This document shows positions 8,574 through 16,843 of a DNA stretch of 64,000 nt, one piece after another. A program made the position numbers and the translations under genes. Source of the stretch: VRUE01 sp963728835 (GTDB taxonomy: Bacteria > Actinomycetota > Thermoleophilia > Solirubrobacterales > 70-9); NCBI GenBank assembly GCA_963728835.1, contig CAVSKZ010000003.1, positions 270,425-334,424 on the forward strand, read 5' to 3'. Position 1 is the first letter of the stretch. Every line of letters starts with the position of its first letter. The notes beneath the pieces were generated by a model. The model searched no databases and was not told the origin of the DNA. It saw only the letters and a list, made by a program, of their open reading frames with translations.

Positions 8574-9902
8574 GTGCAGCGATCGAGAAACGGACGCCAG
8601 GAGCAGACCCGCTACGGCGCAAACGGCGCCGGCGTCTCCAATCCCCGGGCCCGCCAGCGAGCCCTCGCGATCGGCATCTCGGGCGGAAAGGCCGAGGCCG
8701 ATCCGCTGGCCGAGCTGAAGGAGCTGCTGCGCACCGCCGGCGTGGCCACGGCGGGCGAGGCGATGCAGCAGCGCGACGCGCCTGACCCGGACCGCTATGT
8801 CGGCCGCGGCAAGCTGGACGAGCTGAAGGAGCAGATCGCCGCCTGCGACGCCAACCTCGTCGCCTGCGACGACGAGCTTGCGCCGCGGCAGGAGCGCAAC
8901 CTGGAGGCGGCGCTCGGCGTGCCGGTGATCGACCGCACGGCGGTGATCCTCGACATCTTCGCCGACCACGCCCACTCGGCCGAGGGCAAGCTCCAGGTCG
9001 AGCTGGCCCAGCTGGAATACAACATGGCCCGCATGCGGGGGCTCTGGACGCACCTCGAGCGCCTCGGCGCGGGCAGGATGGACGGCGGCATCGGCACCAG
9101 GGGACCGGGCGAGAGCCAGATCGAGACCGACCGCCGGCTGGCCCGCGACCGCATCGCCGCCCTGCGGCGCCGGCTGGTGCGGCTCCAGCGCAACCGCGGC
9201 GTGATGCGGGCCCGTCGCGAGCGCTCCTCGCTTCCGCGGGTTGCCCTCGCCGGCTACACCAACGCGGGGAAGTCGACCCTGCTGAACGCGCTCACCGGGG
9301 CCGAGGTCGGCGTCGGCAACCGGCTCTTCCACACCCTCGACCCGACCACCCGCAGCCTCGAGCTCTCCGGGCGCGACTACCTGCTGACCGACACCGTCGG
9401 CTTCATCGAGAAGCTGCCCCACCAGCTGGTCGAGGCCTTTAAGGCGACCCTGGAGGAGACCGTTCTCGCCGACCTGATCCTGCACGTCGTCGACGCCGCG
9501 GCGCCCGAGGAGCGCCGCCGCGCCGACATGCGCGCGGTCGACGAGGTGCTGGAGGAGATCGAGGCCGGCGGGAGCCCGCGCCTGCTCGTCCTCAACAAGG
9601 CCGACCTGCTGGAGCCGGACGAACGCGAGGAGGCGCTGCTCCGCCACCCCGACGCCGTCCTCGTCTCGGCCCTGGAGAAAGAGGGGCTCGACGAGCTTCG
9701 CGGCCGCATCGAGACCGCCTTCGAGGACACCCTCGCGGATGTTGAGCTCCTGGTTCCCTACGCCGAAGGCTCCCGGCTGCACGAGCTGCACGAGGTCGCG
9801 GGCGACCTCGACCGCGAGGACCGTCCCGACGGCGTCCTCGTCCGCGCTCGCGTCCCCATCGCCGAGCTGCACCGCTTCGAAGACCTCGCGGTCGCCGCCT
9901 AG
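8574..9902 (+). CDS. hflX: GTPase HflX
   Basis: Ribosome-associated GTPase that splits stalled or heat-damaged 70S ribosomes. 442 residues from GTG 8574. The N-terminal HflX domain includes DRYVGRGKLDEL and the later GPGESQIETDRR, followed by a coiled-coil-like Arg-rich helix. The G domain has the P-loop GYTNAGKSTLLNAL, G3 DTVGFIEKLPH and G4 NKADL. The C-terminus carries a short extra domain of about 60 residues, as in many actinobacterial homologues. It is followed by dut after 5 bases. The 47 bases between it and the divergent epimerase gene must hold both promoters. Confidence 0.95.
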   Translation: MQRSRNGRQEQTRYGANGAGVSNPRARQRALAIGISGGKAEADPLAELKELLRTAGVATAGEAMQQRDAPDPDRYVGRGKLDELKEQIAACDANLVACDDELAPRQERNLEAALGVPVIDRTAVILDIFADHAHSAEGKLQVELAQLEYNMARMRGLWTHLERLGAGRMDGGIGTRGPGESQIETDRRLARDRIAALRRRLVRLQRNRGVMRARRERSSLPRVALAGYTNAGKSTLLNALTGAEVGVGNRLFHTLDPTTRSLELSGRDYLLTDTVGFIEKLPHQLVEAFKATLEETVLADLILHVVDAAAPEERRRADMRAVDEVLEEIEAGGSPRLLVLNKADLLEPDEREEALLRHPDAVLVSALEKEGLDELRGRIETAFEDTLADVELLVPYAEGSRLHELHEVAGDLDREDRPDGVLVRARVPIAELHRFEDLAVAA

Positions 9903-9907
9903 CTAGG

Positions 9908-10348
9908 GTGGCGGCCGTGGAGCTACCGGTCGCGAAGCTGAAGGACGAGGCGGTGCTGCCTTCGCGGGCGCACGAAGGGGACGCGGGGCTCGACCTGTAC
10001 GCATGCGAGGCGGCGCACATCGGGCCGGGGGAGAGGTGGAGCGTCGGGACCGGGGTGGCGGTGGAGATTCCGGAGGGGCATGCGGGGCTGGTCCTTCCGA
10101 GGTCCGGCTTGGCGAAGAAGCATGGGATCTCGCTGGTCAACGCACCCGGGTTGATCGACTCCGGATATCGCGGGGAGATTCGGGTGCTGCTGCTCAACAC
10201 CGACCCGGCCGAGACCTTCCGGGTCGAGCCCGGCGACCGCATCGCGCAGCTGGTGATCTCGCCGATCGCCCTCGCCGACCCGGTCGAGGCAGAGGCCCTG
10301 GCCGACTCGGCCCGCGGCGACGGCGGCTTCGGCTCCAGCGGGCGCTGA
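9908..10348 (+). CDS. dut: dUTP diphosphatase
   Basis: Hydrolyses dUTP to dUMP and pyrophosphate, keeping uracil out of DNA and feeding dTMP synthesis. The 146-residue product has the trimeric dUTPase motifs in order: GDAGLDLYA (motif 1), PRSGLAKKHG (motif 2), GLIDSGYRGEI (motif 3, catalytic Asp), DRIAQLVI (motif 4) and the C-terminal GGFGSSGR (motif 5). Length and motif set are complete. The start is GTG 9908, 5 bases after hflX, implying co-transcription. A strong hairpin follows directly. Confidence 0.96.
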   Translation: MAAVELPVAKLKDEAVLPSRAHEGDAGLDLYACEAAHIGPGERWSVGTGVAVEIPEGHAGLVLPRSGLAKKHGISLVNAPGLIDSGYRGEIRVLLLNTDPAETFRVEPGDRIAQLVISPIALADPVEAEALADSARGDGGFGSSGR

Positions 10349-10358
10349 ACCCGACGCT

Positions 10359-10402
10359 CGTTGAAGCTTTTTCCGGGCCGGGGCCCCGGAAACCCTTCAA
10401 CG
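10359..10402. terminator. Bidirectional hairpin terminator between dut and gatD
   Basis: An 8-bp outer stem CGTTGAAG/CTTCAACG encloses an inner stem TTTCCGGG/CCCGGAAA. It lies between the convergent dut and gatD genes and overlaps the last codon region of gatD. A run of T follows the first arm on the plus strand. Position and symmetry fit a shared transcription terminator. Confidence 0.75.
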
Positions 10403-11137
10403 AACGCCAGCAGCGTCCCGGGCGCTTCTGTGAGCCGCCTGCTCGAGGGCGTCGTCTAGCGGCTCGAGCTCCGGGCGCTCGCCGTAGCGGTGCTCCAGGG
10501 CCCCGGCGATCAGGTGGTCGGCCAGCCAGGCGTTCTTGGGGAGGAGGGGGCCGTGGAGGTAGGTGCCGATCAGGTTGTCCTTCTTGACGCCCTCCAGGCG
10601 GTCCTCGCCGTTGTTGCCGAAGCCCTCGAGCACGCGGCCGAAGGGCTCTTCGCCGGCCCCGAGGTAGGTGCGGCCGCCGTGGTTCTCGAAGCCGGCCACG
10701 GTGCGGGCGCCGCTGCCGAGGTCGACCTCGATCGCGACGTTGCCGATCAGGCGCGGGCCGGGCTCTCGCACCGTCTCCAGGTCGGCCAGGCCGAGCCCGG
10801 GAAGTCGCTCCTCGCCGAGCTGGTAGCTGTGGCCCAGCAGCTGGTAGCCGCCGCAGACCGCGAGCACGGCGGCGCCGTCGCCGAGCGCGGCGCCGAGGGC
10901 CTCGCGCTTGGTCTCGACCATGTCGGCGGCGACGGCGCGCTGGTCGCGGTCCTGGCCGCCGCCGAGGTAGACCAGGTCGTGGGAGCCGGGCTCGAAGCGC
11001 TCGCCGAGGCCCGCCGCCGCGTACTCGAAGCCGATGCCCCGCCACTCGCAGCGCCGTCGCAGGAAGACGATGTTGCCGCGGTCGGCGTAGATGTTCATCT
11101 GCTCGGGGTAGAGGGCGAGCAGCCGCAGCGCCGTCAC
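10397..11137 (-). CDS. gatD: Lipid II isoglutaminyl synthase, glutaminase subunit GatD
   Basis: Supplies ammonia from glutamine to MurT for amidation of the D-Glu residue in peptidoglycan stem peptides. From GTG 11137 (GTGA overlap with the upstream methyltransferase stop) the product has 246 residues. It shows the CobB/CobQ-type glutamine amidotransferase pattern: LYPEQMNIYADRGN at the start, nucleophile Cys95 in AVCGGYQLLG, and GTYLHGPLLP with the catalytic His. It belongs to a coupled series with murT, but a methyltransferase gene separates the two subunits. Confidence 0.93.
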   Translation of the reverse strand: MTALRLLALYPEQMNIYADRGNIVFLRRRCEWRGIGFEYAAAGLGERFEPGSHDLVYLGGGQDRDQRAVAADMVETKREALGAALGDGAAVLAVCGGYQLLGHSYQLGEERLPGLGLADLETVREPGPRLIGNVAIEVDLGSGARTVAGFENHGGRTYLGAGEEPFGRVLEGFGNNGEDRLEGVKKDNLIGTYLHGPLLPKNAWLADHLIAGALEHRYGERPELEPLDDALEQAAHRSARDAAGVR

Positions 11138-11886
11138 GGTGCTTTCTCCAGCAGCACCACGGTCGAGCCGACATGGGCCTCGGTGGCCGGGATCTGGCGC
11201 CGGCCGACCGGCAGCAGCCCGGCCTGGGCGGCCTCGCCTTCGAGCTCCGCGGCGCCGAGCACCCGCAGCTCGACCTCGTTCATCTCGTCCTCCATGTTCC
11301 CCTCGGGGTCGACGGTCTGGCGCAGGCGGCGCAGCACGATCCGGTCGGGGCCGACGACCGGCTCCAGCGGCAGGCTCGAGTAGATCCAGCCGTCCACCTG
11401 GCGCACGTCGGGCAGCGGCGGGGGCGACCCCTGGGGCGCCGGCGGCAGATCCTCGACGATCGCGAAGGCAGCGCGGCTGCCGGGATCCATGCAGTCGGCC
11501 GTGCACCGAAGGCAGTCGCCTCGCTCTTCCCTGCCGGCCAGGAGCTGGATCAGCTGCATCGGCGCGAGGATCAGGCTGAACGTGGTCCCGAAGGGGCCGA
11601 AATCGCGTACGTCCTCCACCTCCGCGTCGCCAGACGTGCCCCGGCACTTCTCCCACACGGCCCCGACCAGGTCGGGGTCCCGGTCGAGGCCGATCACCAG
11701 GTTGGGCAGGCGAGAGGAGAGGTGGTGGACGACGCGGCCGGCGCCGCAGCCGAGCTCCATGATCGCGTCGTCCTCGCGGAGCGAAGCGGCCAGCTCCTCC
11801 CAGAGCGGCAGATCGGCCTCGTAGTCGCCGCACTCCACTTCGTTCCAGATGACCGCCTCGGGGTCGTTGCCGGAGAACAGCCTCAT
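11134..11886 (-). CDS. Class I SAM-dependent methyltransferase encoded between murT and gatD
   Basis: 250 residues. A Rossmann methyltransferase motif I is clear (MELGCGAGRVVHHL, about residues 43-56), followed by an acidic end of strand 2 (IGLDRDPDLV) and FSLILAPMQLIQLL in the motif IV/post-motif area. Its ATG overlaps the murT stop (ATGA) and its stop overlaps the gatD start (GTGA), so translation of all three is coupled. The substrate is unknown. Its place between two subunits of one complex suggests, as inference only, a role on the same lipid-linked cell-wall precursor. A Cys pair (GDCLRCTADC) lies near mid-protein. Confidence 0.85.
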   Translation of the reverse strand: MRLFSGNDPEAVIWNEVECGDYEADLPLWEELAASLREDDAIMELGCGAGRVVHHLSSRLPNLVIGLDRDPDLVGAVWEKCRGTSGDAEVEDVRDFGPFGTTFSLILAPMQLIQLLAGREERGDCLRCTADCMDPGSRAAFAIVEDLPPAPQGSPPPLPDVRQVDGWIYSSLPLEPVVGPDRIVLRRLRQTVDPEGNMEDEMNEVELRVLGAAELEGEAAQAGLLPVGRRQIPATEAHVGSTVVLLEKAP

Positions 11887-13256
11887 CGCCAGAACTCCTC
11901 AGCGTGCCCGCGGTCCGCGAGCAGCTTGCGCACTTCCAGCAGGGCGGTGTAGGTGGGAAGGGCGAAGAGGCGCCCGCCGGCGCCGGCGAGCGCCCGGTCG
12001 AGCGAGGCCCCGATCTCCGGCTCCACCTCGATCGCCTCCACTGGCCAGCCAGAGTACTTCAGGCGTACCGCAAGCTCCGCCGCCCGCGTCCCGGCGCAGA
12101 CGACCCGGCGCACCGCGCCGGCGAGCAGCTCGAAGTCGGCGTCCCAGACCCAGGAGACGTCGCGCCCGTCGGCGATCCGGTCGTTGAGCGCGATCCAGAG
12201 GTCCAGTCCCCCTTCGCCGGCCTCGAGGCGAAGCGTGCGCAGCACCTCGTTGGCGCCGGCCGGGTTCTTGATCAGCAGGATCGAGAGCGGCGTTCCGCCG
12301 ACCTCGATCGTCTCGACCCGGCCGAAGGCCGCCTTCATCCCGGCCAGGGCGGAGGCGATCCGCTCCGGCGCCACGCCGAGCTCCAGTCCGGCGGCGACTG
12401 CGGCAAGGGCGTTGTAGACGTTGTAGAGGCCCGGTAGGGGGAGCTCCAGCCGGATCGGGCCGAAGGGGGTGCGCATCGCCACGCGCGAGCCCTCCATGCC
12501 GAGCAGATCGATCTCGGTCGCCGCAACCGCCGGCTTGGGGCGCCGCGCGCCGCAGCCGGGGCAGGAGTAATGGCCGAGATGGCCGACGAAGGCTCGCTCG
12601 TAGGCGTAGGGACGGCCGCAGCGGCGGCAGTGCTTGGCGTCGAAGGCGTGCTGGAGCTCGGGCAGGGCCTGCGAGGCGTCCTCGATGCCGAAGTAGGCGA
12701 TGCCCCCTCGCGGCTCGCCGGCCGCGTCGCGACCGAGGTCGGCGATCGCCGGATCGTCGGCGTTGAGGACGAAACGCGTGCGACCCGCCCGCGCCTCGAC
12801 GACCCGTGCCCAGTCCTCGGCGAGTGCCTCCATCTCCCCGTAGCGGTCGAGCTGGTCGCGGAAGAGGTTGCCGAGGACGATCAGCGAGGGATCGAGATGG
12901 GCGGCCACCTGCCCGAGCCAGGCCTCGTCGACCTCGAAGAGTCCCTCCCGGCCCTGCTGCTCCAGGAGGGCGGTGGCGACGCCCCAGGCCATGTTCGAGC
13001 CGGCCCTGTTGTGGACCGGGCGGCGACCGTCGGCTTCGAGCAGCGCGGCGATCATCCCCGCCGTGGTCGTCTTGCCGTTGGTGGCGCTGACGATCGTCGC
13101 GCCGCCGTCGAGACCCGCTCCCAGGCGCCGCAGCGCCTCGGGCTCCAGCTTCAGCAGGAGGCGCCCGGGGAGGGTGGTGCCGCCACCGCGGCCGCTCCTG
13201 CGGCTGGCGGCGCCCACCGCGCGGGCGAGGGCGACCTTCGCGCCGAAGGCGGTCAA
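11883..13256 (-). CDS. murT: Lipid II isoglutaminyl synthase, ligase subunit MurT
   Basis: Mur-ligase-like subunit that activates the D-Glu carboxylate of lipid II with ATP and amidates it using ammonia from GatD. 457 residues from TTG 13256, which overlaps the stop of the lipid kinase gene. The ATP-binding loop is SATNGKTTT (58-66). The inserted zinc-ribbon typical of MurT is present as CRRCGRPY and SCPGCGARR. The C-terminal DUF1727 region follows (NDRIADGRDVSWVWD). All features of the family are intact. Confidence 0.95.
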   Translation of the reverse strand: MTAFGAKVALARAVGAASRRSGRGGGTTLPGRLLLKLEPEALRRLGAGLDGGATIVSATNGKTTTAGMIAALLEADGRRPVHNRAGSNMAWGVATALLEQQGREGLFEVDEAWLGQVAAHLDPSLIVLGNLFRDQLDRYGEMEALAEDWARVVEARAGRTRFVLNADDPAIADLGRDAAGEPRGGIAYFGIEDASQALPELQHAFDAKHCRRCGRPYAYERAFVGHLGHYSCPGCGARRPKPAVAATEIDLLGMEGSRVAMRTPFGPIRLELPLPGLYNVYNALAAVAAGLELGVAPERIASALAGMKAAFGRVETIEVGGTPLSILLIKNPAGANEVLRTLRLEAGEGGLDLWIALNDRIADGRDVSWVWDADFELLAGAVRRVVCAGTRAAELAVRLKYSGWPVEAIEVEPEIGASLDRALAGAGGRLFALPTYTALLEVRKLLADRGHAEEFWR

Positions 13257-14146
13257 GGCCCGGCTGCGGGCGCGAGCACGTTGAGGGCGCGGGGCAGGAT
13301 GCGCAGCGAGGCGGGGAGCTCGGTCAGGTGCTCGCCGTCCGCGTAGACGGGGAACGGACGGCTCGCGGTCAGTTCCAGGTGCGGGGCCCGGAAGACGCGC
13401 ACCTGGTCCTCCTCGACGTGGGTGCCCTTGAACACCTTCGGCAGGTTACCCACGAAGCGCAGCTTGCTTCCCTCGCCGACGGTGACGACGTCGAACTCGC
13501 CGTCGTCGAGCTCGGCGTCGGGCGCGATGTACATGCCGCCGCCGAAGGCGCGGTTGTTGGCGACCGAGACCGAGTAGCCGGTGAACCGGTAGCGCTCCTC
13601 GTCGACCCGGACCGTGAAGCGGCCGGGCTTCCAGGCCAGCAGCGTGCGGACGGCGGCGTAGGCATAGACGAGGTTGCCGCGCATGAAGGAGGTCTCGTTG
13701 GCCACCCGGTTGGCTTCGGAGTCGAAGCCGACGCTGACGATGCCGAGGAAGCGCTTGCCGTTGGCCTCGCCGACGTCGATCTGGCGGGTCTCTCCGGCGG
13801 CGAGGACCGCGACGCCGCCGGCCGGGTCGCCGGGGATGCCGAGCACGCGGGCGAGGTCGTTGCCGCGGCCGGCCGGGATGATCCCCAGCGGCGTCTCGGC
13901 ACCCGCCATCGCCCCGCCGACGGCGCCGACGAGACCGTCACCGCTGCAGACGACGGGCAGCTCACCCGCCTCGACCGCGTGCAGCGCCCGCTCCACGCCG
14001 TCCTCGAGGCCCTTGGTCCGCTCGACCCGAAAGGGAATCCGCCGCTCGTCCAGCTCCTGCTCGACCTTGGGCAGCAACTTCAGCGTGCGGCCGTGCGCGG
14101 AGTGCGGGTTGACCAGCAGGGTGAGCGGCATTCCCTCGATTGCCAT
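13253..14146 (-). CDS. YegS/BmrU-type lipid kinase (diacylglycerol kinase family)
   Basis: Phosphorylates a lipid such as diacylglycerol with ATP. 297 residues. The N-terminal catalytic domain has LLVNPHSAHGRT, a glycine-rich CSGDGLVGAVGG loop (a variant of GGDGT) and PAGRGNDLAR. The C-terminal beta domain contains NNRAFGGGMYIAPDAELDDG and ends with a PVYADGE segment. It is the second gene of the methyltransferase-kinase-murT-methyltransferase-gatD run and overlaps murT by 4 bases. Diacylglycerol recycling is plausible, but lipid specificity cannot be read from sequence. The Met at 14131 is an alternative start. Confidence 0.88.
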   Translation of the reverse strand: MAIEGMPLTLLVNPHSAHGRTLKLLPKVEQELDERRIPFRVERTKGLEDGVERALHAVEAGELPVVCSGDGLVGAVGGAMAGAETPLGIIPAGRGNDLARVLGIPGDPAGGVAVLAAGETRQIDVGEANGKRFLGIVSVGFDSEANRVANETSFMRGNLVYAYAAVRTLLAWKPGRFTVRVDEERYRFTGYSVSVANNRAFGGGMYIAPDAELDDGEFDVVTVGEGSKLRFVGNLPKVFKGTHVEEDQVRVFRAPHLELTASRPFPVYADGEHLTELPASLRILPRALNVLAPAAGP

Positions 14147-14176
14147 CGAGTGGGCAGCCTAGATGGACGGCCCGGG

Positions 14177-14659
14177 TCAGTCGGGCCGGCCGAGGCGGCC
14201 GACGTAGAAGTTGCCGTTTGCAGGCGCCTCGGTCCGCACCGCGGTGAAGCCTTGCCTCGCGAGCCCACGCGCAAGCGATCGGGGCCTTGGCCGCAAAGGC
14301 CATCGCGGGCTCTCGGAGTAGATCAGGTGACCGCCCGGGCGCAGGACCCGCACGATCTCCTTGGGCCACAGGTTCCCGTGCAGCTGAGCGACGAGGTCGA
14401 AGAACTCATCGGGATAGGGGAGGGAGGATGCCTTGCCCACCTTGAACGCGACCCGCCCCTCGGGGTCGAGGCCGATCCGGGCGGTCGCCTCCCGGACCAT
14501 CTCGGGCGAAGGGTCCAGCCCCCGGACCCGCGCCGCCGGGAACTCCCGCGCCAGCAGCAGCACTGCCTCGCCGTCCCCGCAGCCGACGACCAGGGCGCGT
14601 TCGGGCGCCGGCACGTGGAGCACGGCGGATGCCAGCGAGATCAGCGAGGGAGCGGGCAC
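14177..14659 (-). CDS. Small class I SAM-dependent methyltransferase
   Basis: 160 residues with motif I as ALVVGCGDGEAVLLLA, strand-2 acidic end GLDPSPEM, and EIVRVLRPGGHLIYSE in the post-I/motif III region. It is short but has the full Rossmann core. It is the first gene of the operon leading to murT/gatD, with 30 bases before the lipid kinase gene, and is divergent from the cyclophilin gene. The substrate is unknown; the Arg/Pro-rich stretch after the post-I strand is unusual. Confidence 0.75.
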   Translation of the reverse strand: MPAPSLISLASAVLHVPAPERALVVGCGDGEAVLLLAREFPAARVRGLDPSPEMVREATARIGLDPEGRVAFKVGKASSLPYPDEFFDLVAQLHGNLWPKEIVRVLRPGGHLIYSESPRWPLRPRPRSLARGLARQGFTAVRTEAPANGNFYVGRLGRPD

Positions 14660-14717
14660 GCACCCCGATCATCGCAAGCGCCCGGGCGGTCACCCGATCA
14701 TCTAGGCTTCCGCCGCG

Positions 14718-15434
14718 ATGGACGAGGATCAGCAGCAGCAGGGACAGGGGCAGCAGGGGTTCGACCAGCGCCTGATCATCCTCGGCGTCTTCGCCCTGAT
14801 CGCGGTCGGCGTGGTCGCGGCGATCCTGATCGGGCGCAGCGGGGGCGACGAGGACTCGGCCACGACGGCAAGCGCGGGCGGCTGCCGGGAGGTCGAAGCG
14901 CCGAAACCGAAGACGGTCAGCTTCGATGCGCCGAAGCAGGTCCTCTCGAAGGGCGAGCAAGCCACTGCCGTCGTCGAGACCAGCTGCGGCAGCTTCGAGA
15001 TCGCGCTCGACACCGAGCGCGCACCGAAGACGGCCAACTCCTTCGCCTTCCTCGCCGAGGAAGGTTTCTACGACGACCTCACCTTCCACCGCGTCGCGCC
15101 CGGTTTCGTGATCCAGGGCGGCGACCCGGAAGGGACCGGCACCGGCGGGCCCGGCTACAGCGTCGACGAGAAGCCGCCGGCGAACCTCGCCTACACCAAG
15201 GGCGTCGTGGCCATGGCCAAGAGCGCCGCGGAGCCGCCGGGGCGCTCCGCCAGCCAGTTCTACGTGGTCACCGCGCCGGACGCCGGGCTGCCCCCCGAAT
15301 ACGCGCTCGTCGGCAGGGTCAGCGGGGGCTACGACGTCGTCGAACGGATCGAGGCGCTTGGCCCAGGCGAAGGTGGAGACGGCGAACCCACTCAGACGGT
15401 CCTGATCGAGGAGATGACGGTCGAAAAGGGCTGA
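14718..15434 (+). CDS. Membrane-anchored cyclophilin-type peptidyl-prolyl isomerase
   Basis: Catalyses cis-trans isomerisation of Xaa-Pro bonds, here outside the membrane. The N-terminus is a short Gln-rich cytoplasmic tail, then one transmembrane helix (about residues 20-39), then a linker and a cyclophilin domain. The core has GSFEIALDTERAPKTANSF, TFHRVAPGFVIQGGDPEGTG (catalytic Arg in FHR) and SASQFYVV. 238 residues; the family pattern is complete. The ATG at 14718 is chosen because it directly precedes the tail and helix. The next gene encodes a peroxiredoxin. Confidence 0.93.
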   Translation: MDEDQQQQGQGQQGFDQRLIILGVFALIAVGVVAAILIGRSGGDEDSATTASAGGCREVEAPKPKTVSFDAPKQVLSKGEQATAVVETSCGSFEIALDTERAPKTANSFAFLAEEGFYDDLTFHRVAPGFVIQGGDPEGTGTGGPGYSVDEKPPANLAYTKGVVAMAKSAAEPPGRSASQFYVVTAPDAGLPPEYALVGRVSGGYDVVERIEALGPGEGGDGEPTQTVLIEEMTVEKG

Positions 15435-15469
15435 GCCGATCCCTCCCTGACTGCCCTAGGCTCTGGCCC

Positions 15470-15970
15470 ATGGCCAAGGTCGACGTGGGGGACACGGCAC
15501 CGGACTTCGAGCTGCCGGGCACGGGCGGGCACACCTTCAAGCTCTCCGCCCACCGCGGGCGCAACGTCGTGCTCGCCTTCTATCCGGGTGACGCGACCAC
15601 CGTCTGCACCAAGCAGTTCTGCTCCTACCGCGACAACGCCGAGAGGCTCGACGCGCTCGACGCCGAGGTGGTCGGGATATCGCCCCAGTCGGTCGACTCC
15701 CACGAGCGCTGGGTCGAAGAGCAGGAGCTCAACGTGCCGCTGCTGGCCGACGAGCAGCTCGAGGTGAGCAAGCGCTACGGCGTCACCGCCTGGCTGGGAC
15801 CCCTGGCCCGCTTCACCGAGCTCGAGGACGTGCCGGGAGGCCGCTACGTGATGCGCTCGATCTTCGTCGTCGACCGCAGTGGGGTCGTCCGCTACCGGCA
15901 CGTCTCGCGGACGGGGGCGACCTTCCAGTCGGTGAGCGACATAGAGCGCGCCCTCGCCGCCCTGGGCTGA
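15470..15970 (+). CDS. bcp: Peroxiredoxin, BCP/AhpC-TSA family
   Basis: Thiol peroxidase reducing hydrogen peroxide and organic hydroperoxides. 166 residues from ATG 15470. The peroxidatic Cys is in the TTVCTKQFC context, with a second Cys five residues later as in many atypical 2-Cys BCP proteins. DTAPDFELPG at the start and YRHVSRTG near the end match the family. The stop TGA shares its last base with the ATG of the next gene, indicating coupling with the hydrolase. A reading extending far upstream in the same frame is antisense to other genes and is not coding. Confidence 0.93.
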   Translation: MAKVDVGDTAPDFELPGTGGHTFKLSAHRGRNVVLAFYPGDATTVCTKQFCSYRDNAERLDALDAEVVGISPQSVDSHERWVEEQELNVPLLADEQLEVSKRYGVTAWLGPLARFTELEDVPGGRYVMRSIFVVDRSGVVRYRHVSRTGATFQSVSDIERALAALG

Positions 15971-16809
15971 TGCCCGCGGACAAGGCCGAGCCGCGTGCGT
16001 TCAAGGTCGGCGAGGGGCCCGCGATCCATGGCGAGACGACGGGGGAGGGGACGCCGATCGTCCTCTGCCATGGGCTGACGGCGACCCGCGGCTCGGTCGT
16101 CCATGGATCGCGCACCCTGGAGCGCGCCGGGCACGTCGTCGTCACGTACGACGCGCGCGGCCACGGCGATTCCGACCCCGCCCCGGGGGACGGGGGTTAT
16201 GGATACCCGGAGATGGTGGGCGACCTCGAAGCGGTCGTCGAGTCCCGGGCGGGCGAGGGCCCCTTCGTCCTGGGCGGGCACTCGATGGGCGCTCACACGG
16301 CGATTGCCTATGCCCTGCGCCATCCCGGGCGGCTCGCCGGCCTCGTCGCGATCGGGCCGAGCTACCCGGGGTCGGCTGGCGGCGAGGAGTCGCTCGGCTA
16401 CTGGGACGGCCTCGCCGCGGCGCTCGAGCACGAAGGCGTCGAGGGCTTCGTCGCCTACATCGACCGGAACCAGCAGATCGGCCCCCGCTGGCGCGACTCG
16501 GTCCTGCGCTTCACCCGTGAGCGGATGCTGCGCCACCGGCGCCTCGACGCGATCGCCGAGGCGCTGCGGCAGGTCCCGCGCTCGCAGCCGTTCGAGAGCC
16601 TCGAGGACCTGGGGTCGATCGAGGTCCCCACTCTGGTGGTGGCGAGCCACGACGCGGCCGATCCCGGCCACCCATACGAGGTCGCGGCCGCCTATGCCGA
16701 GCGGATCCCACAAGCGGAGCTGATCAGCGAGGAACCCGGGCAGTCGCCGCTCGCCTGGCAGGGCGGCCGCCTCTCGCGCGCCATCGCGGCCTTCGCCGCA
16801 GGCTCTTAG
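15970..16809 (+). CDS. Alpha/beta-fold hydrolase
   Basis: 279 residues. The hydrolase fold is shown by IVLCHGLTATRG (oxyanion region), YDARGHGDSDP, nucleophile elbow GGHSMGAHTA (Ser) and the acid strand PTLVVASHDAADPGH. A clear late catalytic His is not seen in the usual form near the C-terminus, where EEPGQSPLAWQGG occupies that place. The start overlaps the peroxiredoxin stop by one base. The substrate is unknown; esterase or haloperoxidase-like activity is possible. Confidence 0.85.
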   Translation: MPADKAEPRAFKVGEGPAIHGETTGEGTPIVLCHGLTATRGSVVHGSRTLERAGHVVVTYDARGHGDSDPAPGDGGYGYPEMVGDLEAVVESRAGEGPFVLGGHSMGAHTAIAYALRHPGRLAGLVAIGPSYPGSAGGEESLGYWDGLAAALEHEGVEGFVAYIDRNQQIGPRWRDSVLRFTRERMLRHRRLDAIAEALRQVPRSQPFESLEDLGSIEVPTLVVASHDAADPGHPYEVAAAYAERIPQAELISEEPGQSPLAWQGGRLSRAIAAFAAGS

Positions 16810-16843
16810 GTTTTCCAAAGAAGCTTCCAATAGCGTTGCGGCG

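Noticed and set aside
13328..14650. Very long plus-strand open frame running antisense through the lipid kinase gene
   Set aside because: Its translation is rich in Arg, Gly, His and Asp with no motif, while the minus strand shows a full lipid kinase. Such antisense frames are common in high-GC DNA. Only its last 501 bases (peroxiredoxin) are real.
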